Shown one piece after another: positions 28,299 through 37,134 of a DNA stretch of 64,000 nucleotides; position 1 is the first letter of the stretch, and the number at the start of each line of letters is the position of its first letter. The position numbers and the translations under genes are program-made. Source of the DNA: Caballeronia telluris (GTDB taxonomy: Bacteria > Pseudomonadota > Gammaproteobacteria > Burkholderiales > Burkholderiaceae); the NCBI RefSeq assembly GCF_001544495.1, contig NZ_FCNZ02000009.1, forward strand, positions 186,001-250,000. Direction: 5' to 3'. The notes beneath the pieces are model-generated. The model made no database searches and was not told where the DNA came from. It was given only the letters and a program-made list of their open reading frames with translations.

Positions 28299-29087
28299 TC
28301 ACGCGAGTCGCGCCGCCAACGCCCTGAGCTTCGGCGCGATGACTTCGCGAAACATCGCCTCCCCCATCGACGACGCCGGCCCGCTGCTGCTCAAGACGAG
28401 CCAGCGGCCGTTCCTCACGTCGCGAAACGGCGCGGCGATCGCGTTGACGTCCTCGTGCCAGTCGCGAAACGAATAGCAACAGCCGTCGCGGGCGAAATCC
28501 TCGATCGCACCTTCCGCCGCCTGCACGAGTGCCGCGCCATCCGCGCCGGCCGCCGCCGACAGTTCCGCGAGCAACGCGGCGCGCGCCGCCGGCTCCTGCA
28601 CCGCGAGATAGGCGCGGCCCATCGAACTCGTCAGCATCGAGAGCCGCGAGCCGGGCGCGAGACCGAGCGTCAGCGCGGTTTCGCTGCGGATCGTCTCCAG
28701 ATAGATCATGTCGAGCCCGTCGCGGCATCCGAGCGACACCGCCGCGCCGATCTCCCGCGCGAGTTCGCGCATGTGCGGGCGCGCGAGTTCGAGCGTGTCC
28801 GCGCCCGCGAGCAGCGCGAATCCGAGCGACAGCACGCCCGTGTCGAGCGCGTATTTGCCGGCCGCTTCGTCGAAACGCAGATAGCCGAGCGTCGTGAGCG
28901 TGTAGGCAAGCCGATTGACCGTCGCCTTCGGCAGACCGGTGCGGTCGGCGAAATCGCGATTGCCGAGCAGCACTTCGCCCGGCCGGAACGCGCGCAGCAA
29001 CTCCAGCCCGCGAGCGAGCGCGACGACGAATTTGCGCTCGTCCAACGCGTCCGGCGACGCGAAATTGCGGATGGAATCCGATGTCAT
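28299..29087 (-). CDS. IclR-family transcriptional regulator
   Basis: A 262-residue regulator with an N-terminal winged HTH (about 20-80; [10 protein letters not shown], then [19 protein letters not shown]) and a C-terminal GAF-like effector domain (about 85-255). It is divergent from glutaryl-CoA dehydrogenase, and a perfect TTCCGC-N3-GCGGAA palindrome lies between them, so control of itself and that gene is likely. The effector is unknown; glutarate or a derivative is a reasonable guess from context. Confidence 0.9.
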   Translation of the reverse strand: MTSDSIRNFASPDALDERKFVVALARGLELLRAFRPGEVLLGNRDFADRTGLPKATVNRLAYTLTTLGYLRFDEAAGKYALDTGVLSLGFALLAGADTLELARPHMRELAREIGAAVSLGCRDGLDMIYLETIRSETALTLGLAPGSRLSMLTSSMGRAYLAVQEPAARAALLAELSAAAGADGAALVQAAEGAIEDFARDGCCYSFRDWHEDVNAIAAPFRDVRNGRWLVLSSSGPASSMGEAMFREVIAPKLRALAARLA

Positions 29088-29123
29088 CGAGTGCTAGACT
29101 CCAGATTGATTTGCAAAACATTG

Positions 29124-29138
29124 TTCCGCACAGCGGAA
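29124..29138. promoter_or_regulatory. IclR-type operator palindrome
   Basis: TTCCGC-ACA-GCGGAA, a perfect 6-3-6 inverted repeat resembling known IclR-family operators. It lies between the divergent iclR-type gene and gcdH, overlapping the likely promoter elements of both (for example TTGCAA at 29111-29116 on the plus strand). Confidence 0.7.
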
Positions 29139-29201
29139 TTCAAGTCAAGCGCCGGGCGTTTCCGAAGCCGGCGCGTCTTTAGGAAAGTCAGGAGAAAGCA
29201 C

Positions 29202-30392
29202 ATGGCCGACGCCGCCCGTTTCAACTGGGAAGACCCGCTCTTGCTCGATCAGCAGTTGAGCGACGAAGAACGCATGATCCGCGACGCCGCGCGCGCCTAC
29301 GCGCAGGACAAGCTCGCGCCGCGCGTCCTCGCCGCGTTTCGCGAGGAAAAGACCGATCCGGCGATCTTCCGCGAGATGGGCGAAATGGGTCTCCTCGGCC
29401 CGACGATTCCCGAGCAGTACGGCGGCCCCGGTCTCAACTACGTGAGCTACGGCCTGATCGCGCGCGAAGTGGAGCGCGTGGATTCGGGCTACCGGTCGAT
29501 GATGTCGGTGCAGTCGTCGCTCGTGATGGTGCCGATCAACGCCTTCGGCAGCGACGCGCAGAAGGAAAAATATCTGCCGAAGCTCGCGACCGGCGAATGG
29601 ATCGGCTGCTTCGGCCTGACCGAGCCGAACGCCGGCTCGGACCCGGCCAGCATGACGACGCGCGCGAAGAAGGTGAACGGCGGCTATTCGCTGTCGGGAT
29701 CGAAGATGTGGATTTCGAACTCGCCGATCGCCGATGTGTTCGTCGTCTGGGCGAAGCTCGAAGAAGACGGCCGCGACGACATCCGCGGCTTCATCCTCGA
29801 GAAAGGGTGGAAAGGGCTGTCGGCGCCCGCGATTCACGGCAAGGTCGGCCTGCGCGCCTCGATCACCGGCGAAATCGTGATGGACGAGGTTTTCGTCCCC
29901 GAAGACAACCTGATGCCGGACGTGCGCGGCCTCAAAGGTCCGTTCACCTGTCTGAACTCGGCACGCTACGGCATCGCGTGGGGCGCGCTCGGCGCGGCGG
30001 AGGCGTGCTGGCACACGGCGCGTCAATACGTGCTCGATCGCAAGCAGTTCGGCCGGCCGCTCGCCGCCAACCAGTTGATCCAAAAGAAACTCGCCGACAT
30101 GCAGACCGAAATCACGCTCGGCCTGCAAGGCGTGCTGCGCCTCGGCCGCATGAAGGACGAAGGCACGGCGGCCGTCGAAATCACGTCGATCATGAAGCGC
30201 AATTCGTGCGGCAAGGCGCTCGATATCGCCCGGCTCGCACGCGATATGCTCGGCGGCAACGGCATCTCGGACGAATTCGGCATCGCGCGGCATCTCGTGA
30301 ATCTCGAAGTGGTGAACACCTACGAAGGGACGCACGATATCCACGCGCTGATCCTCGGCCGCGCTCAGACCGGTATTCAGGCGTTCTTCTGA
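29202..30392 (+). CDS. gcdH: Glutaryl-CoA dehydrogenase
   Basis: FAD enzyme oxidising and decarboxylating glutaryl-CoA to crotonyl-CoA in lysine, hydroxylysine and tryptophan breakdown. The 396-residue acyl-CoA dehydrogenase has [32 protein letters not shown] and [13 protein letters not shown]. The catalytic Glu lies in [20 protein letters not shown]. These features separate GcdH from other acyl-CoA dehydrogenases. AGGAG precedes the ATG. The gene is monocistronic with its own terminator and probably controlled by the divergent IclR protein. Confidence 0.95.
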   Translation: MADAARFNWEDPLLLDQQLSDEERMIRDAARAYAQDKLAPRVLAAFREEKTDPAIFREMGEMGLLGPTIPEQYGGPGLNYVSYGLIAREVERVDSGYRSMMSVQSSLVMVPINAFGSDAQKEKYLPKLATGEWIGCFGLTEPNAGSDPASMTTRAKKVNGGYSLSGSKMWISNSPIADVFVVWAKLEEDGRDDIRGFILEKGWKGLSAPAIHGKVGLRASITGEIVMDEVFVPEDNLMPDVRGLKGPFTCLNSARYGIAWGALGAAEACWHTARQYVLDRKQFGRPLAANQLIQKKLADMQTEITLGLQGVLRLGRMKDEGTAAVEITSIMKRNSCGKALDIARLARDMLGGNGISDEFGIARHLVNLEVVNTYEGTHDIHALILGRAQTGIQAFF

Positions 30393-30417
30393 CGCGTTGC
30401 CGCAACCGTTCTCAAGG

Positions 30418-30450
30418 AAGCCAACGCAATCTCCGCGTTGGCTTTTTTTT
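30418..30450 (+). terminator. Intrinsic terminator after gcdH
   Basis: AAGCCAACGC/GCGTTGGCTT stem with a seven-base loop followed by eight Ts. Confidence 0.92.
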
Positions 30451-30684
30451 GAGCGTTTCGCCTCATCGTTCATGCGCCCGTTGTAATTTTTCGGCCGCCC
30501 GCAGGAAACTTTTACGGGCCAGATCGTCTCCATTCCCTTCATGCGCATCGTGCAGCGCTGCGCCGGCGGCCATCTGGCGGGAACAAAACGTGCGTACCGA
30601 GCTTTTCAAGACGCCCGAGGGCGCTCGTCAGCGACCGCATCTTTGGTTACGATTCGCGTAGCCTCACCCCGATTGGAGTCATCA

Positions 30685-30987
30685 ATGTCAGAAATCAATA
30701 AGGAGCGATTCATGTCGGATATCAAAACCGTTCTCTCCGATGCCGAGGACCTGCTCAAGCAAGCAGCCAGCGCCACCGGCGAGCGTGCATCCGAATTGCG
30801 CGAGACCGCTCTGACCCGGTTGAAGCAGGCGAAGGAGAAGGCAGCGGACGCGCAGGTCGTGGTCGTCGAGCGCGGCAAGAAGGCAGCGCGCGCAACCGAC
30901 GACTACGTGCACGAGCATCCGTGGGCATCGATCGGTATCGCGGCGGGCCTGGGCGTGATGATCGGTCTCTTGATCAACCGCCGCTGA
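30685..30987 (+). CDS. DUF883 (ElaB/YqjD-type) membrane-anchored protein
   Basis: A 100-residue protein with a long amphipathic helix (about 10-70), then DDYVHEHPWASIGIAAGLGVMIG-type C-terminal membrane anchor ending LLINRR. E. coli ElaB, YqjD and YgaM have the same form, bind ribosomes and are made in stationary phase. Two starts each have a ribosome-binding site: 30685 (GGAG) and 30712 (AAGGAG). The longer one is used because the extra residues, MSEINKERF, look family-like. Followed by a holin-like gene as in the E. coli yqjDE order. Confidence 0.87.
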   Translation: MSEINKERFMSDIKTVLSDAEDLLKQAASATGERASELRETALTRLKQAKEKAADAQVVVVERGKKAARATDDYVHEHPWASIGIAAGLGVMIGLLINRR

Positions 30988-31204
30988 CCTTGCATCTTGA
31001 AGCGGCAACGGTCGCAATTGTCTGGTAACGGCCAGCAGCGACCGTGTGGGCAGCGAAGCGATCCTTCGCGATAGCCGGCGGTGGCCTGATCATTGCTAAG
31101 ACCGTTGCCAATGCTTCGAACCGGTTCGAAGCCCTCGCGCCGGTGGTCCTCGACGAGGTCCGCCGGCCCCCTCAGCGCTACTCAACGCGCCTCGCGCCCA
31201 CGCC

Positions 31205-31585
31205 ATGACGACTGAAAGGCCCTCTCCGCAATCGTCCCCCGGACCTTTGCGACGTATCGTGAGTTCCGCGTTCGCCATCTTCGAGACGCGCCTGGAACTG
31301 CTCGGCATCGAGCTTCAGGAGGAGAAGGAGCGTCTGATCGGCGTGCTGTTCCTTGGCCTCGCCGCGATGATGCTGACGATGATGGCCCTGATCACGCTGA
31401 CGGTGCTGATCGCCATCTTCTTCTGGGACACCTACCGCTGGCAGTCGCTCGTGGGCGTGACGGTCGCTTATGCGCTCGTCGCGTTGTTCTGCGGCTTGCG
31501 GGCGAGAAGCGGCCTGCACGACGCGCCGAACATGTTCGACGAAACGCTCTCGGAATTCCGCAAGGACCGCGACACGTTCCGCTGA
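31205..31585 (+). CDS. Phage-holin-superfamily (YqjE-like) membrane protein
   Basis: A 126-residue inner-membrane protein with two hydrophobic hairpin segments (about 45-72 and 80-98) after an amphipathic region RLELLGIELQEEKERL. This matches the PF07332-type holin-like family that includes E. coli YqjE. No phage genes are nearby, so it is a cellular envelope protein and not a lysis holin. It lies 217 nt after the DUF883 gene and 76 nt before the next, probably as one unit. Confidence 0.85.
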   Translation: MTTERPSPQSSPGPLRRIVSSAFAIFETRLELLGIELQEEKERLIGVLFLGLAAMMLTMMALITLTVLIAIFFWDTYRWQSLVGVTVAYALVALFCGLRARSGLHDAPNMFDETLSEFRKDRDTFR

Positions 31586-31661
31586 GCCGCGCAACGCCAC
31601 GACACGTCGCCCCGATATCGCGCCCAACTCCCAACCGCCGACCCCGAACGAGCCGCCCGAC

Positions 31662-32165
31662 ATGAGCCAATCCGACGACACCTTCAAGGCGCAGAAGCGC
31701 GCCCAGGCGCACAAGCTGAGCACGCCGCACATGCGCGCGCTGCGCAAGGAACTGCTGATCGCGCGCGCGGACGTGGAACGCATGGAGATCGCGCAGGCGA
31801 GCGCCGACCTGCGCCACTCGGTGACGCACTTCAGCTTTCTCAAGTTCCTGATCCCGCGCCGCGCCACCGCCGGCTTCGGCCGCAACCGCGCGGCTGGCGG
31901 TGGCAGCGGCATCGCTTCGTTGCTGACTGGTCTTCTTTCCGGCGGCGGGTTCAGTTCGCTCTTGAGGCAATACCCGATCATCGGTTCGCTCGCCTCGCTG
32001 ATTCTGACGAAACCGGTGCTCAGCAAGCTCGCGCGCGGTGCGAAGCCCGCGCTCAAGTGGGGCGGACTCGGGTTGCTCGTCTGGGAAGGCTTTCGCGTCT
32101 GGCAGCAGATGAAGACCACGTCCACCGAAACCTCGACCGACGCCGTCGATCCGACCGTCTTCTGA
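31662..32165 (+). CDS. DUF3318-like membrane-associated protein
   Basis: A 167-residue protein. The N-terminal half is charged and helical (AQKRAQAHKLSTPHMRALRKE and so on). The second half is glycine-rich then hydrophobic (FSSLLRQYPIIGSLASLILTK, about 105-130), with a further hydrophobic GGLGLLVWEGF. I associate this with DUF3318, which follows DUF883/holin genes in Burkholderiaceae; its role may parallel YqjK, but no function is known. It ends 18 nt from the convergent pilin gene. Confidence 0.72.
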   Translation: MSQSDDTFKAQKRAQAHKLSTPHMRALRKELLIARADVERMEIAQASADLRHSVTHFSFLKFLIPRRATAGFGRNRAAGGGSGIASLLTGLLSGGGFSSLLRQYPIIGSLASLILTKPVLSKLARGAKPALKWGGLGLLVWEGFRVWQQMKTTSTETSTDAVDPTVF

Positions 32166-32182
32166 ACGTTTCGAGTTTCCAT

Positions 32183-32638
32183 TCACCGGCCGCTCCAGCA
32201 GGCGGCGGAGTCGACCGTCCCGGCCGACGCCGGCGCACGGTTCGAACGTGCGCCGGTTGCGTCGATGACGAAGACACCACAGGCATCGTCCTGCATTGCG
32301 CCGGGCGCGACGGGCTCGGCCTCGATCGCGTAGCCGCCGTTGGTCGCCGATTCGGCCGTCGCGCGCAGCCGGTACACCGGCGTTCCGTTCGCGGGCGCCT
32401 GATCGAAGCCGGCGGGCAACGAAGGCGCGTCGGCATTCGGTGCGGGTTGCGCCGCGCGAGCCGTCTCGATGAACTGGGCGGCGCGGTGCAGCGCCGCCGA
32501 TGCCTCCATGCGATGCGCTTTCGCGACGTGACCGCGATACGCGGGAATCGCGAACGTCGCGATGATCGCGACGACTGCCAGCGCGATCATCAGTTCGAGC
32601 AGCGTGAAGCCTGCCCGGCGCGTGCTCATCAGGTTCAT
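32183..32638 (-). CDS. Type IV prepilin-like protein, PilE type
   Basis: A 151-residue prepilin with a class III signal: short basic leader, G-FTLLELMIALAVVAIIATFAIPAY with Glu at +5 of the mature form. Cys residues near the C-terminus (DDACGVF and SAACWSG) form the likely D-loop. The last gene of a five-gene prepilin operon, it sits where PilE stands in minor-pilin clusters. Whether it is the major subunit or a minor one is not clear from the sequence alone. Confidence 0.85.
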   Translation of the reverse strand: MNLMSTRRAGFTLLELMIALAVVAIIATFAIPAYRGHVAKAHRMEASAALHRAAQFIETARAAQPAPNADAPSLPAGFDQAPANGTPVYRLRATAESATNGGYAIEAEPVAPGAMQDDACGVFVIDATGARSNRAPASAGTVDSAACWSGR

Positions 32639-32649
32639 GTCGAATCCCC

Positions 32650-33153
32650 TCAAAACGGTTTTGCGACGACGCGTCGCCAGCGGCGCGTGACGCTGTTGCC
32701 GGCCACTTCGATTTCGAGTTGCAGCCAGCTTTCCGCATCGCCGGACGCTCCGAAGCCGCGCGCCGTCACCAGATACGAGCGCGCGTCGGCGTCGCCAGAG
32801 CGGGACCAGGATTCGATCAGGCACTGCGGAACGCGCCGCGCATAAGGCCAGGCGACGAACGGCGCAATCGCCGACGCGCCCGCTCCTTCGAACGACGCCT
32901 TTACGCGCCAGCCCGCCGGCTCGTTCGTGGAAGCGTTTTGCGGCGGATCGGGCGAATCGACGGCCATCCGGCCGCAACGCGCGAGCGCGCTGTCCGCCGC
33001 ATGAAACGCCTGCACCCGATCGCGCAGGCTCGCAGCCGAACGCGTCGCGACGATCGAGGTTTCCAGCCATGCACCCGCCGTCACCAACATCATCGATGAC
33101 AGCAGCAGCACGATCGGCAGGACCGTGCCGCGCGATTTCGAACGCGGGGTCAT
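32650..33153 (-). CDS. Minor pilin assembly protein, PilX-like
   Basis: A 167-residue protein with an N-terminal basic leader and hydrophobic helix (RGTVLPIVLLLSSMMLVTAGAW) lacking the usual Glu+5, as in the PilX_N family. AFHAADSALARCG, a typical PilX segment, follows. Its start overlaps the pilW stop by four bases. By analogy it would help prime type IV pilus assembly in the inner membrane. Confidence 0.8.
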   Translation of the reverse strand: MTPRSKSRGTVLPIVLLLSSMMLVTAGAWLETSIVATRSAASLRDRVQAFHAADSALARCGRMAVDSPDPPQNASTNEPAGWRVKASFEGAGASAIAPFVAWPYARRVPQCLIESWSRSGDADARSYLVTARGFGASGDAESWLQLEIEVAGNSVTRRWRRVVAKPF

Positions 33154-33938
33154 GAAGACCTCCCGCCGTCGGCCGTGACTGCATTGCGGATCGCCACGCG
33201 CCGCCAGAATGCCTGCCGGGCGCGTGAATCGGTGGAAACGGCGAGCGAGCCATCGCAATCGACGTAGCGCGTGCCCTTCGCCGATACGAGCGGATCGCCG
33301 CGCACCAGCACGCAGAGGTCGGCTGCGACCACCGCCGGCCAGCGCTCGCGCGGAACGCTGGCGGCATCGACGGCCGTCGCCGCGTTGTCGAACCAGTACG
33401 TGAGGCGCAGCCGTTCGATGCCTTCCACCATCGGCTGCGCTTGTCGGCCAACGCCCTCGCAGTACAACTCCGGCTCACCGGTCGAGGTGCTGGCCTTCGC
33501 GTAGAAGCGCCCGACGACATAGGCGCCGACGGCTTGTCCCTGGCAATCGGTCGGCGCGCCCGACGACGACGGCCACGTCGCGATGGCATCGGCGGCGTAG
33601 CGGATCATCACGCCGTCCGAATGGCTCGTGAGCGATTCGCACGCCGGCGCATCGTCCGACCCGACTGCACGCCCTTGCGAGCAGCCGAATAATCCGACGC
33701 CTGTCGCGCTCCCGAGCGGCGCGAACGCGGCCATCTGCACTTGCTGGCCGACAAGATCGAGCGCCGCGGTCGCCGCTTCGTGCATGCGCACGATGTCGGC
33801 GGCGCGATCGTGCGACGCGCGCTGTCCGCGATAAAGCACCAGCGCCGCGACCGCGACGAGAAGGCCGAGCGCCATTGAGATCGCGAGTTCGAGCAGCGTG
33901 TGGCCGCGAGAGACGGGACGACGACCAAGCGCGCTCAT
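33150..33938 (-). CDS. Minor pilin, PilW-like
   Basis: A 262-residue prepilin: RGHTLLELAISMALGLLVAVAALVLY gives the class III leader, Glu+5 and the long N-terminal helix. GRF-YAK and a C-terminal globular domain with several cysteines follow, as in PilW (putative type 4 fimbrial biogenesis protein). It overlaps pilV upstream and pilX downstream by ATGA, which indicates strict translational coupling. Confidence 0.82.
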   Translation of the reverse strand: MSALGRRPVSRGHTLLELAISMALGLLVAVAALVLYRGQRASHDRAADIVRMHEAATAALDLVGQQVQMAAFAPLGSATGVGLFGCSQGRAVGSDDAPACESLTSHSDGVMIRYAADAIATWPSSSGAPTDCQGQAVGAYVVGRFYAKASTSTGEPELYCEGVGRQAQPMVEGIERLRLTYWFDNAATAVDAASVPRERWPAVVAADLCVLVRGDPLVSAKGTRYVDCDGSLAVSTDSRARQAFWRRVAIRNAVTADGGRSS

Positions 33939-34336
33939 CGTGCGAACGCCACTGCAACACACGCCGAATGCGGCTTCGCCTGCGGCTCGACGCACCCTTC
34001 GGCCGAGTCCTCCGCTCGCCAGCTCACGACCGCGACGCGCACGCCGTCCGCCCGGTCGAACACGTCGACGTCGCCCTGCGGCAGGGCCGACGCCGCTCGC
34101 GGACGCCATCGCGACATCACCGGTTCGCGATCTTCCTCGCGCCAGATGCCCTCGGCGACGGAATCGGCAATCCGCATCGCGCGTTCGCGCGCCAGCACCA
34201 TCCGTTCGCTGCGCGCGAGCCACGTTTGCGCCGCGATCAGGCCGAGCGTCGTGATCGCGATGAGCGACAGCGCGATCATCACTTCGATCAGCGAGTCGCC
34301 GCGCTGCCCTCGATGTTGCGTGTCAAGGACGATCAT
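33935..34336 (-). CDS. Minor pilin, PilV-like
   Basis: A 133-residue prepilin with RGDSLIEVMIALSLIAITTLGLIAAQ, the typical PilV N-terminus with Glu+5, then ARERAMRIADSVAE. Two C-terminal cysteines (EGCVEPQ and HSACVAV) may pair. Overlaps both neighbours by four bases. Second gene of the operon. Confidence 0.82.
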   Translation of the reverse strand: MIVLDTQHRGQRGDSLIEVMIALSLIAITTLGLIAAQTWLARSERMVLARERAMRIADSVAEGIWREEDREPVMSRWRPRAASALPQGDVDVFDRADGVRVAVVSWRAEDSAEGCVEPQAKPHSACVAVAFAR

Positions 34337-34878
34337 GCCGCCGCTCCACAGGCGCCTTGTGTCATGCGTGGGCGGCCGCCGGTCGCGAGGCGGATGCAGC
34401 GGCCGGAACGCGCGGTCGCCGCGAGCTTGCTGTTGCGCGCGCTGAAGTCGAAGCTCCGGAAGCCGCCGATCACCTGGCCGGCCGGTGGCGTGAACGAAAG
34501 ATCGGTCGTCGCGCCGGCGATGGCGATCGAAGGCGAAGCCGATTGCGCTCGCAACAGCACGGGGGCGCCGTCGCGTTCGACGAAGAGCGCCCAGCCGCAC
34601 GACCAGTCGGCCATGCCCGAATCGCAGTTCTTGCCGGGCGCGAGGCAGTGGCGCGCGGCGTCGATCCGGCACAGCGTCACGCGCGCGCCCCGCTTCACGG
34701 CTTCGGAGCGCGCGAGCGAGAGCGTGGAGAAGAGCGCCCGGGCGCGCGCGTCGACCTGGTCACGCAGGTGCCAGGCAAGAAAAGAAGGCGTCGCGAACGT
34801 CGCGACGATCGCCATCACGGCGAGCACCACGGACAGTTCGACAAGCGTGAAGCCGTAAAAGCGAAGTTTCATTCGCAT
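34333..34878 (-). CDS. Pseudopilin, FimT/GspH-like
   Basis: A 181-residue prepilin with YGFTLVELSVVLAVMAIVATFATPSF, Glu+5 of the mature protein, and FSTLSLARSEAVKRGARVTLC, the segment seen in FimT/FimU/GspH proteins. Cysteines in GMADWSCGW and GKNCDSG are likely disulfide-bonded. First gene of the operon; an ATG two codons downstream is an alternative start. Confidence 0.83.
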   Translation of the reverse strand: MRMKLRFYGFTLVELSVVLAVMAIVATFATPSFLAWHLRDQVDARARALFSTLSLARSEAVKRGARVTLCRIDAARHCLAPGKNCDSGMADWSCGWALFVERDGAPVLLRAQSASPSIAIAGATTDLSFTPPAGQVIGGFRSFDFSARNSKLAATARSGRCIRLATGGRPRMTQGACGAAA

Positions 34879-35032
34879 CCCTCATCGTTCGAGTGAGAAC
34901 AGCGCTCAATCTAGAGAGAAATGCCGGCGGCCGCCATCGGCCGAATGGCCGACTACCGGACGCGCGAAAGCCGCGACAGACTCGGCTTCGTCGTCGGTTC
35001 TCAATGCACGGGAAGGGAAAATGCAGAAACGC

Positions 35033-35515
35033 TCAGCGTTTGCGGGATGTCGATTTCTTCGGCGCGGCTCGCCGGAATTCATCGAGCACGTCTTCGAACT
35101 CGGAGACGTCTTCGAAGCGTTTATAGACGGAGGCGAATCGCACGTAGGCGATGGTGTCGAGCTGGCGCAACTCGTTCATGACGAGTTCGCCCAAGCGCTC
35201 GCTGCGCACTTCGCGCTCGCCGCTGCCGAGCAACTGGTATTCGATGCGGGCGACTGCCGCGTCGATGGCATCGGCTGCAACCGGGCGCTTTCTGAGCGCC
35301 AGTTGCATGCTCGCGACGATCTTGCGGCGATCGAATTCGGTGCGGCTGCCATCCTTCTTCACCACCGACGGCAGCGCCAGCTCGACCCGCTCATACGTCG
35401 TGAAACGCTTGTCGCAGGACGGGCAGCGCCGCCGGCGCCGGATCGCGGCGCCATCTTCGGACACGCGCGAATCCACCACTTGCGTGTCGTCGTGACGGCA
35501 GAAGGGGCAGCGCAT
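35033..35515 (-). CDS. nrdR: Transcriptional repressor NrdR
   Basis: Zinc-ribbon/ATP-cone repressor of ribonucleotide reductase genes. The 160-residue protein has the zinc ribbon [17 protein letters not shown] with [17 protein letters not shown], then an ATP-cone (about 49-139) that senses ATP/dATP. It lies 6 nt downstream of glyA on the same strand, the usual betaproteobacterial glyA-nrdR pair, so it may be indirectly affected by the glyA leader elements. Confidence 0.96.
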   Translation of the reverse strand: MRCPFCRHDDTQVVDSRVSEDGAAIRRRRRCPSCDKRFTTYERVELALPSVVKKDGSRTEFDRRKIVASMQLALRKRPVAADAIDAAVARIEYQLLGSGEREVRSERLGELVMNELRQLDTIAYVRFASVYKRFEDVSEFEDVLDEFRRAAPKKSTSRKR

Positions 35516-35521
35516 CGTACT

Positions 35522-36769
35522 TTAGCCGTAGACCGGGAATTGCTTGGTCAGCTCGGCGACCTTCGCGCGCACGCGCTCGAGATTCGCCTGATCTTCCGGG
35601 CTGTCCAACACGTCCGCGATCAGGTTGCCGACGATTTCCGCTTCCTTCACGCCGAAGCCGCGCGTCGTCATGGCGGGCGAACCGAGGCGCACGCCGCTCG
35701 TGACGAACGGCTTTTCCGGATCGTTCGGAATCGCGTTCTTGTTGACCGTGATGTGCGCGGCGCCGAGCGCGGCTTCCGCGGCCTTGCCGGTGATATTCTT
35801 CGCGCGCAGGTCGACGAGCATCACGTGGCTTTCGGTGCGGCCGGAGACGATGCGCAGTCCGCGCTTCACCAGCGTTTCGGCGAGCACGCGCGCGTTGTCG
35901 ACCACGCGCTGCTGGTATTCCTTGAATTCCGGCGACAGCGCTTCCTTGAACGCGACGGCCTTCGCGGCGATCACGTGCATGAGCGGACCGCCCTGGATGC
36001 CCGGGAAGATGGCCGAGTTGATCGGCTTCTCGAACTCGGACTTCATCAGGATCACGCCGCCGCGCGGGCCGCGCAGGCTCTTGTGCGTCGTGGTCGTGAC
36101 GAAGTCGGCGTGCGGCACCGGATTCGGATAGACGCCCGCGGCGACGAGCCCCGCGTAGTGCGCCATGTCGACCATGAAGTACGCGCCGACGCTCTTCGCA
36201 ATCTGCGACATGCGCTCGAAGTCGATCTTCAGCGCGAACGCGGACGCGCCCGCCACGATCAGCTTCGGCTTGTGTTCCTTCGCGAGTTCTTCGGTCCGGG
36301 CGTAGTCGATGTCTTCGGCTTCGTTCAGTCCGTAGCTCACGACCTTGAACCACTTGCCCGACATGTTCACGGGCGAGCCGTGCGTGAGGTGGCCGCCTTC
36401 GGCGAGGCTCATGCCCATGATGGTGTCGCCGGGCTTGAGCATCGCGAAGAAGACGCCCTGGTTCGCCTGCGAGCCGGAGTTCGGCTGCACGTTCGCCGCT
36501 TCCGCGCCGAACAGCTGCTTCACGCGGTCGATGGCGAGCTGCTCGACGATGTCGACATACTCGCAGCCGCCGTAGTAGCGCTTGCCGGGGTAGCCTTCCG
36601 CGTACTTGTTGGTGAGTTGCGAGCCCTGCGCTTCCATGACGGCCGGGCTCGTGTAGTTTTCCGACGCGATCAGTTCGATGTGATCTTCCTGGCGGCGGTT
36701 CTCCAGCTCGATGGCCTTGAACAGTTCGGGATCGACGTTGGCGATGGTGCTTTGGGCTCTGTTAAACAT
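35522..36769 (-). CDS. glyA: Serine hydroxymethyltransferase
   Basis: PLP enzyme that turns serine and tetrahydrofolate into glycine and 5,10-methylene-THF, the main one-carbon source. The 415-residue protein has [56 protein letters not shown] and the PLP-lysine motif [14 protein letters not shown]. The ATG at 36769 is the family start. The 5' leader carries a ZTP-type riboswitch, fitting because ZTP signals shortage of 10-formyl-THF. A group II intron separates this leader from its probable promoter. Confidence 0.97.
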   Translation of the reverse strand: MFNRAQSTIANVDPELFKAIELENRRQEDHIELIASENYTSPAVMEAQGSQLTNKYAEGYPGKRYYGGCEYVDIVEQLAIDRVKQLFGAEAANVQPNSGSQANQGVFFAMLKPGDTIMGMSLAEGGHLTHGSPVNMSGKWFKVVSYGLNEAEDIDYARTEELAKEHKPKLIVAGASAFALKIDFERMSQIAKSVGAYFMVDMAHYAGLVAAGVYPNPVPHADFVTTTTHKSLRGPRGGVILMKSEFEKPINSAIFPGIQGGPLMHVIAAKAVAFKEALSPEFKEYQQRVVDNARVLAETLVKRGLRIVSGRTESHVMLVDLRAKNITGKAAEAALGAAHITVNKNAIPNDPEKPFVTSGVRLGSPAMTTRGFGVKEAEIVGNLIADVLDSPEDQANLERVRAKVAELTKQFPVYG

Positions 36770-36945
36770 ACGTTTTCCGTTAGATCTAAACAGGTTGACC
36801 GGATCGCGCGTGCGCGGGCATGGCTGCTTCACGCTGCCTTTCGGCACGGCGGGCGGCATGCAGGATGGGTCCAGGCGTGGGAGGAATACTGCGTTCACGC
36901 GAGACGGACAGCCACCGGCAGCGCAGCGACGGCGCGCGGATCTCA

Positions 36946-37036
36946 GCTGCCCAGGCGAACGGCAAAACGATGCTCCGCGCTTCCCGGTGGGTCGTTCCAC
37001 CTTGAATCCGAAGATTCTATCGCCAGTCACGCGGAG
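36946..37036 (-). promoter_or_regulatory. ZTP (pfl-motif) riboswitch in the glyA leader
   Basis: Read 5' to 3' on the minus strand: P1 strand CTCCGCG (37036-37030), the conserved TGACTGGCG, a GAATC-TTCG-GATTC hairpin (37017-37004), then GGTGG...CCACCGGGAAGCG. The second P1 strand CGCGGAG (36979-36973) and the hallmark GCCG-x4-CCTGGGCA of the second subdomain (36963-36946) complete it. These are the core elements of the ZTP/ZMP aptamer, known upstream of glyA, purH and folate genes. It ends about 177 nt before the glyA start. Assignment is by recalled consensus; a covariance-model search was not possible. Confidence 0.85.
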
Positions 37037-37079
37037 TTGTAGGGTAGCCCCCCTTCCTTATGGAAGAAGGGCCCCCTAA

Positions 37080-37113
37080 GAACTGTACGTGCGAGTTTCC
37101 CCGCATACAGCTC
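37080..37113 (-). ncRNA. Group II intron catalytic domain V
   Basis: A 34-nt hairpin with the invariant layout: GAGCTGTATGCG stem strand, GAAA tetraloop, and return strand ending CGTACAGTTC. It is the catalytic core of the intron. Confidence 0.9.
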
Positions 37114-37134
37114 AAGCCTACTACAAAGTTCGCC

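Noticed and set aside
31205-31585. Holin-like gene as evidence of a prophage
   Set aside because: No phage genes surround it, and the DUF883-holin-like order matches a cellular yqjDE-type cluster.
37014-37019. TAGAAT on the minus strand as a glyA -10 element
   Set aside because: It lies in the GAATC-TTCG-GATTC hairpin of the ZTP aptamer and has no -35 in either the present or the intron-free sequence.
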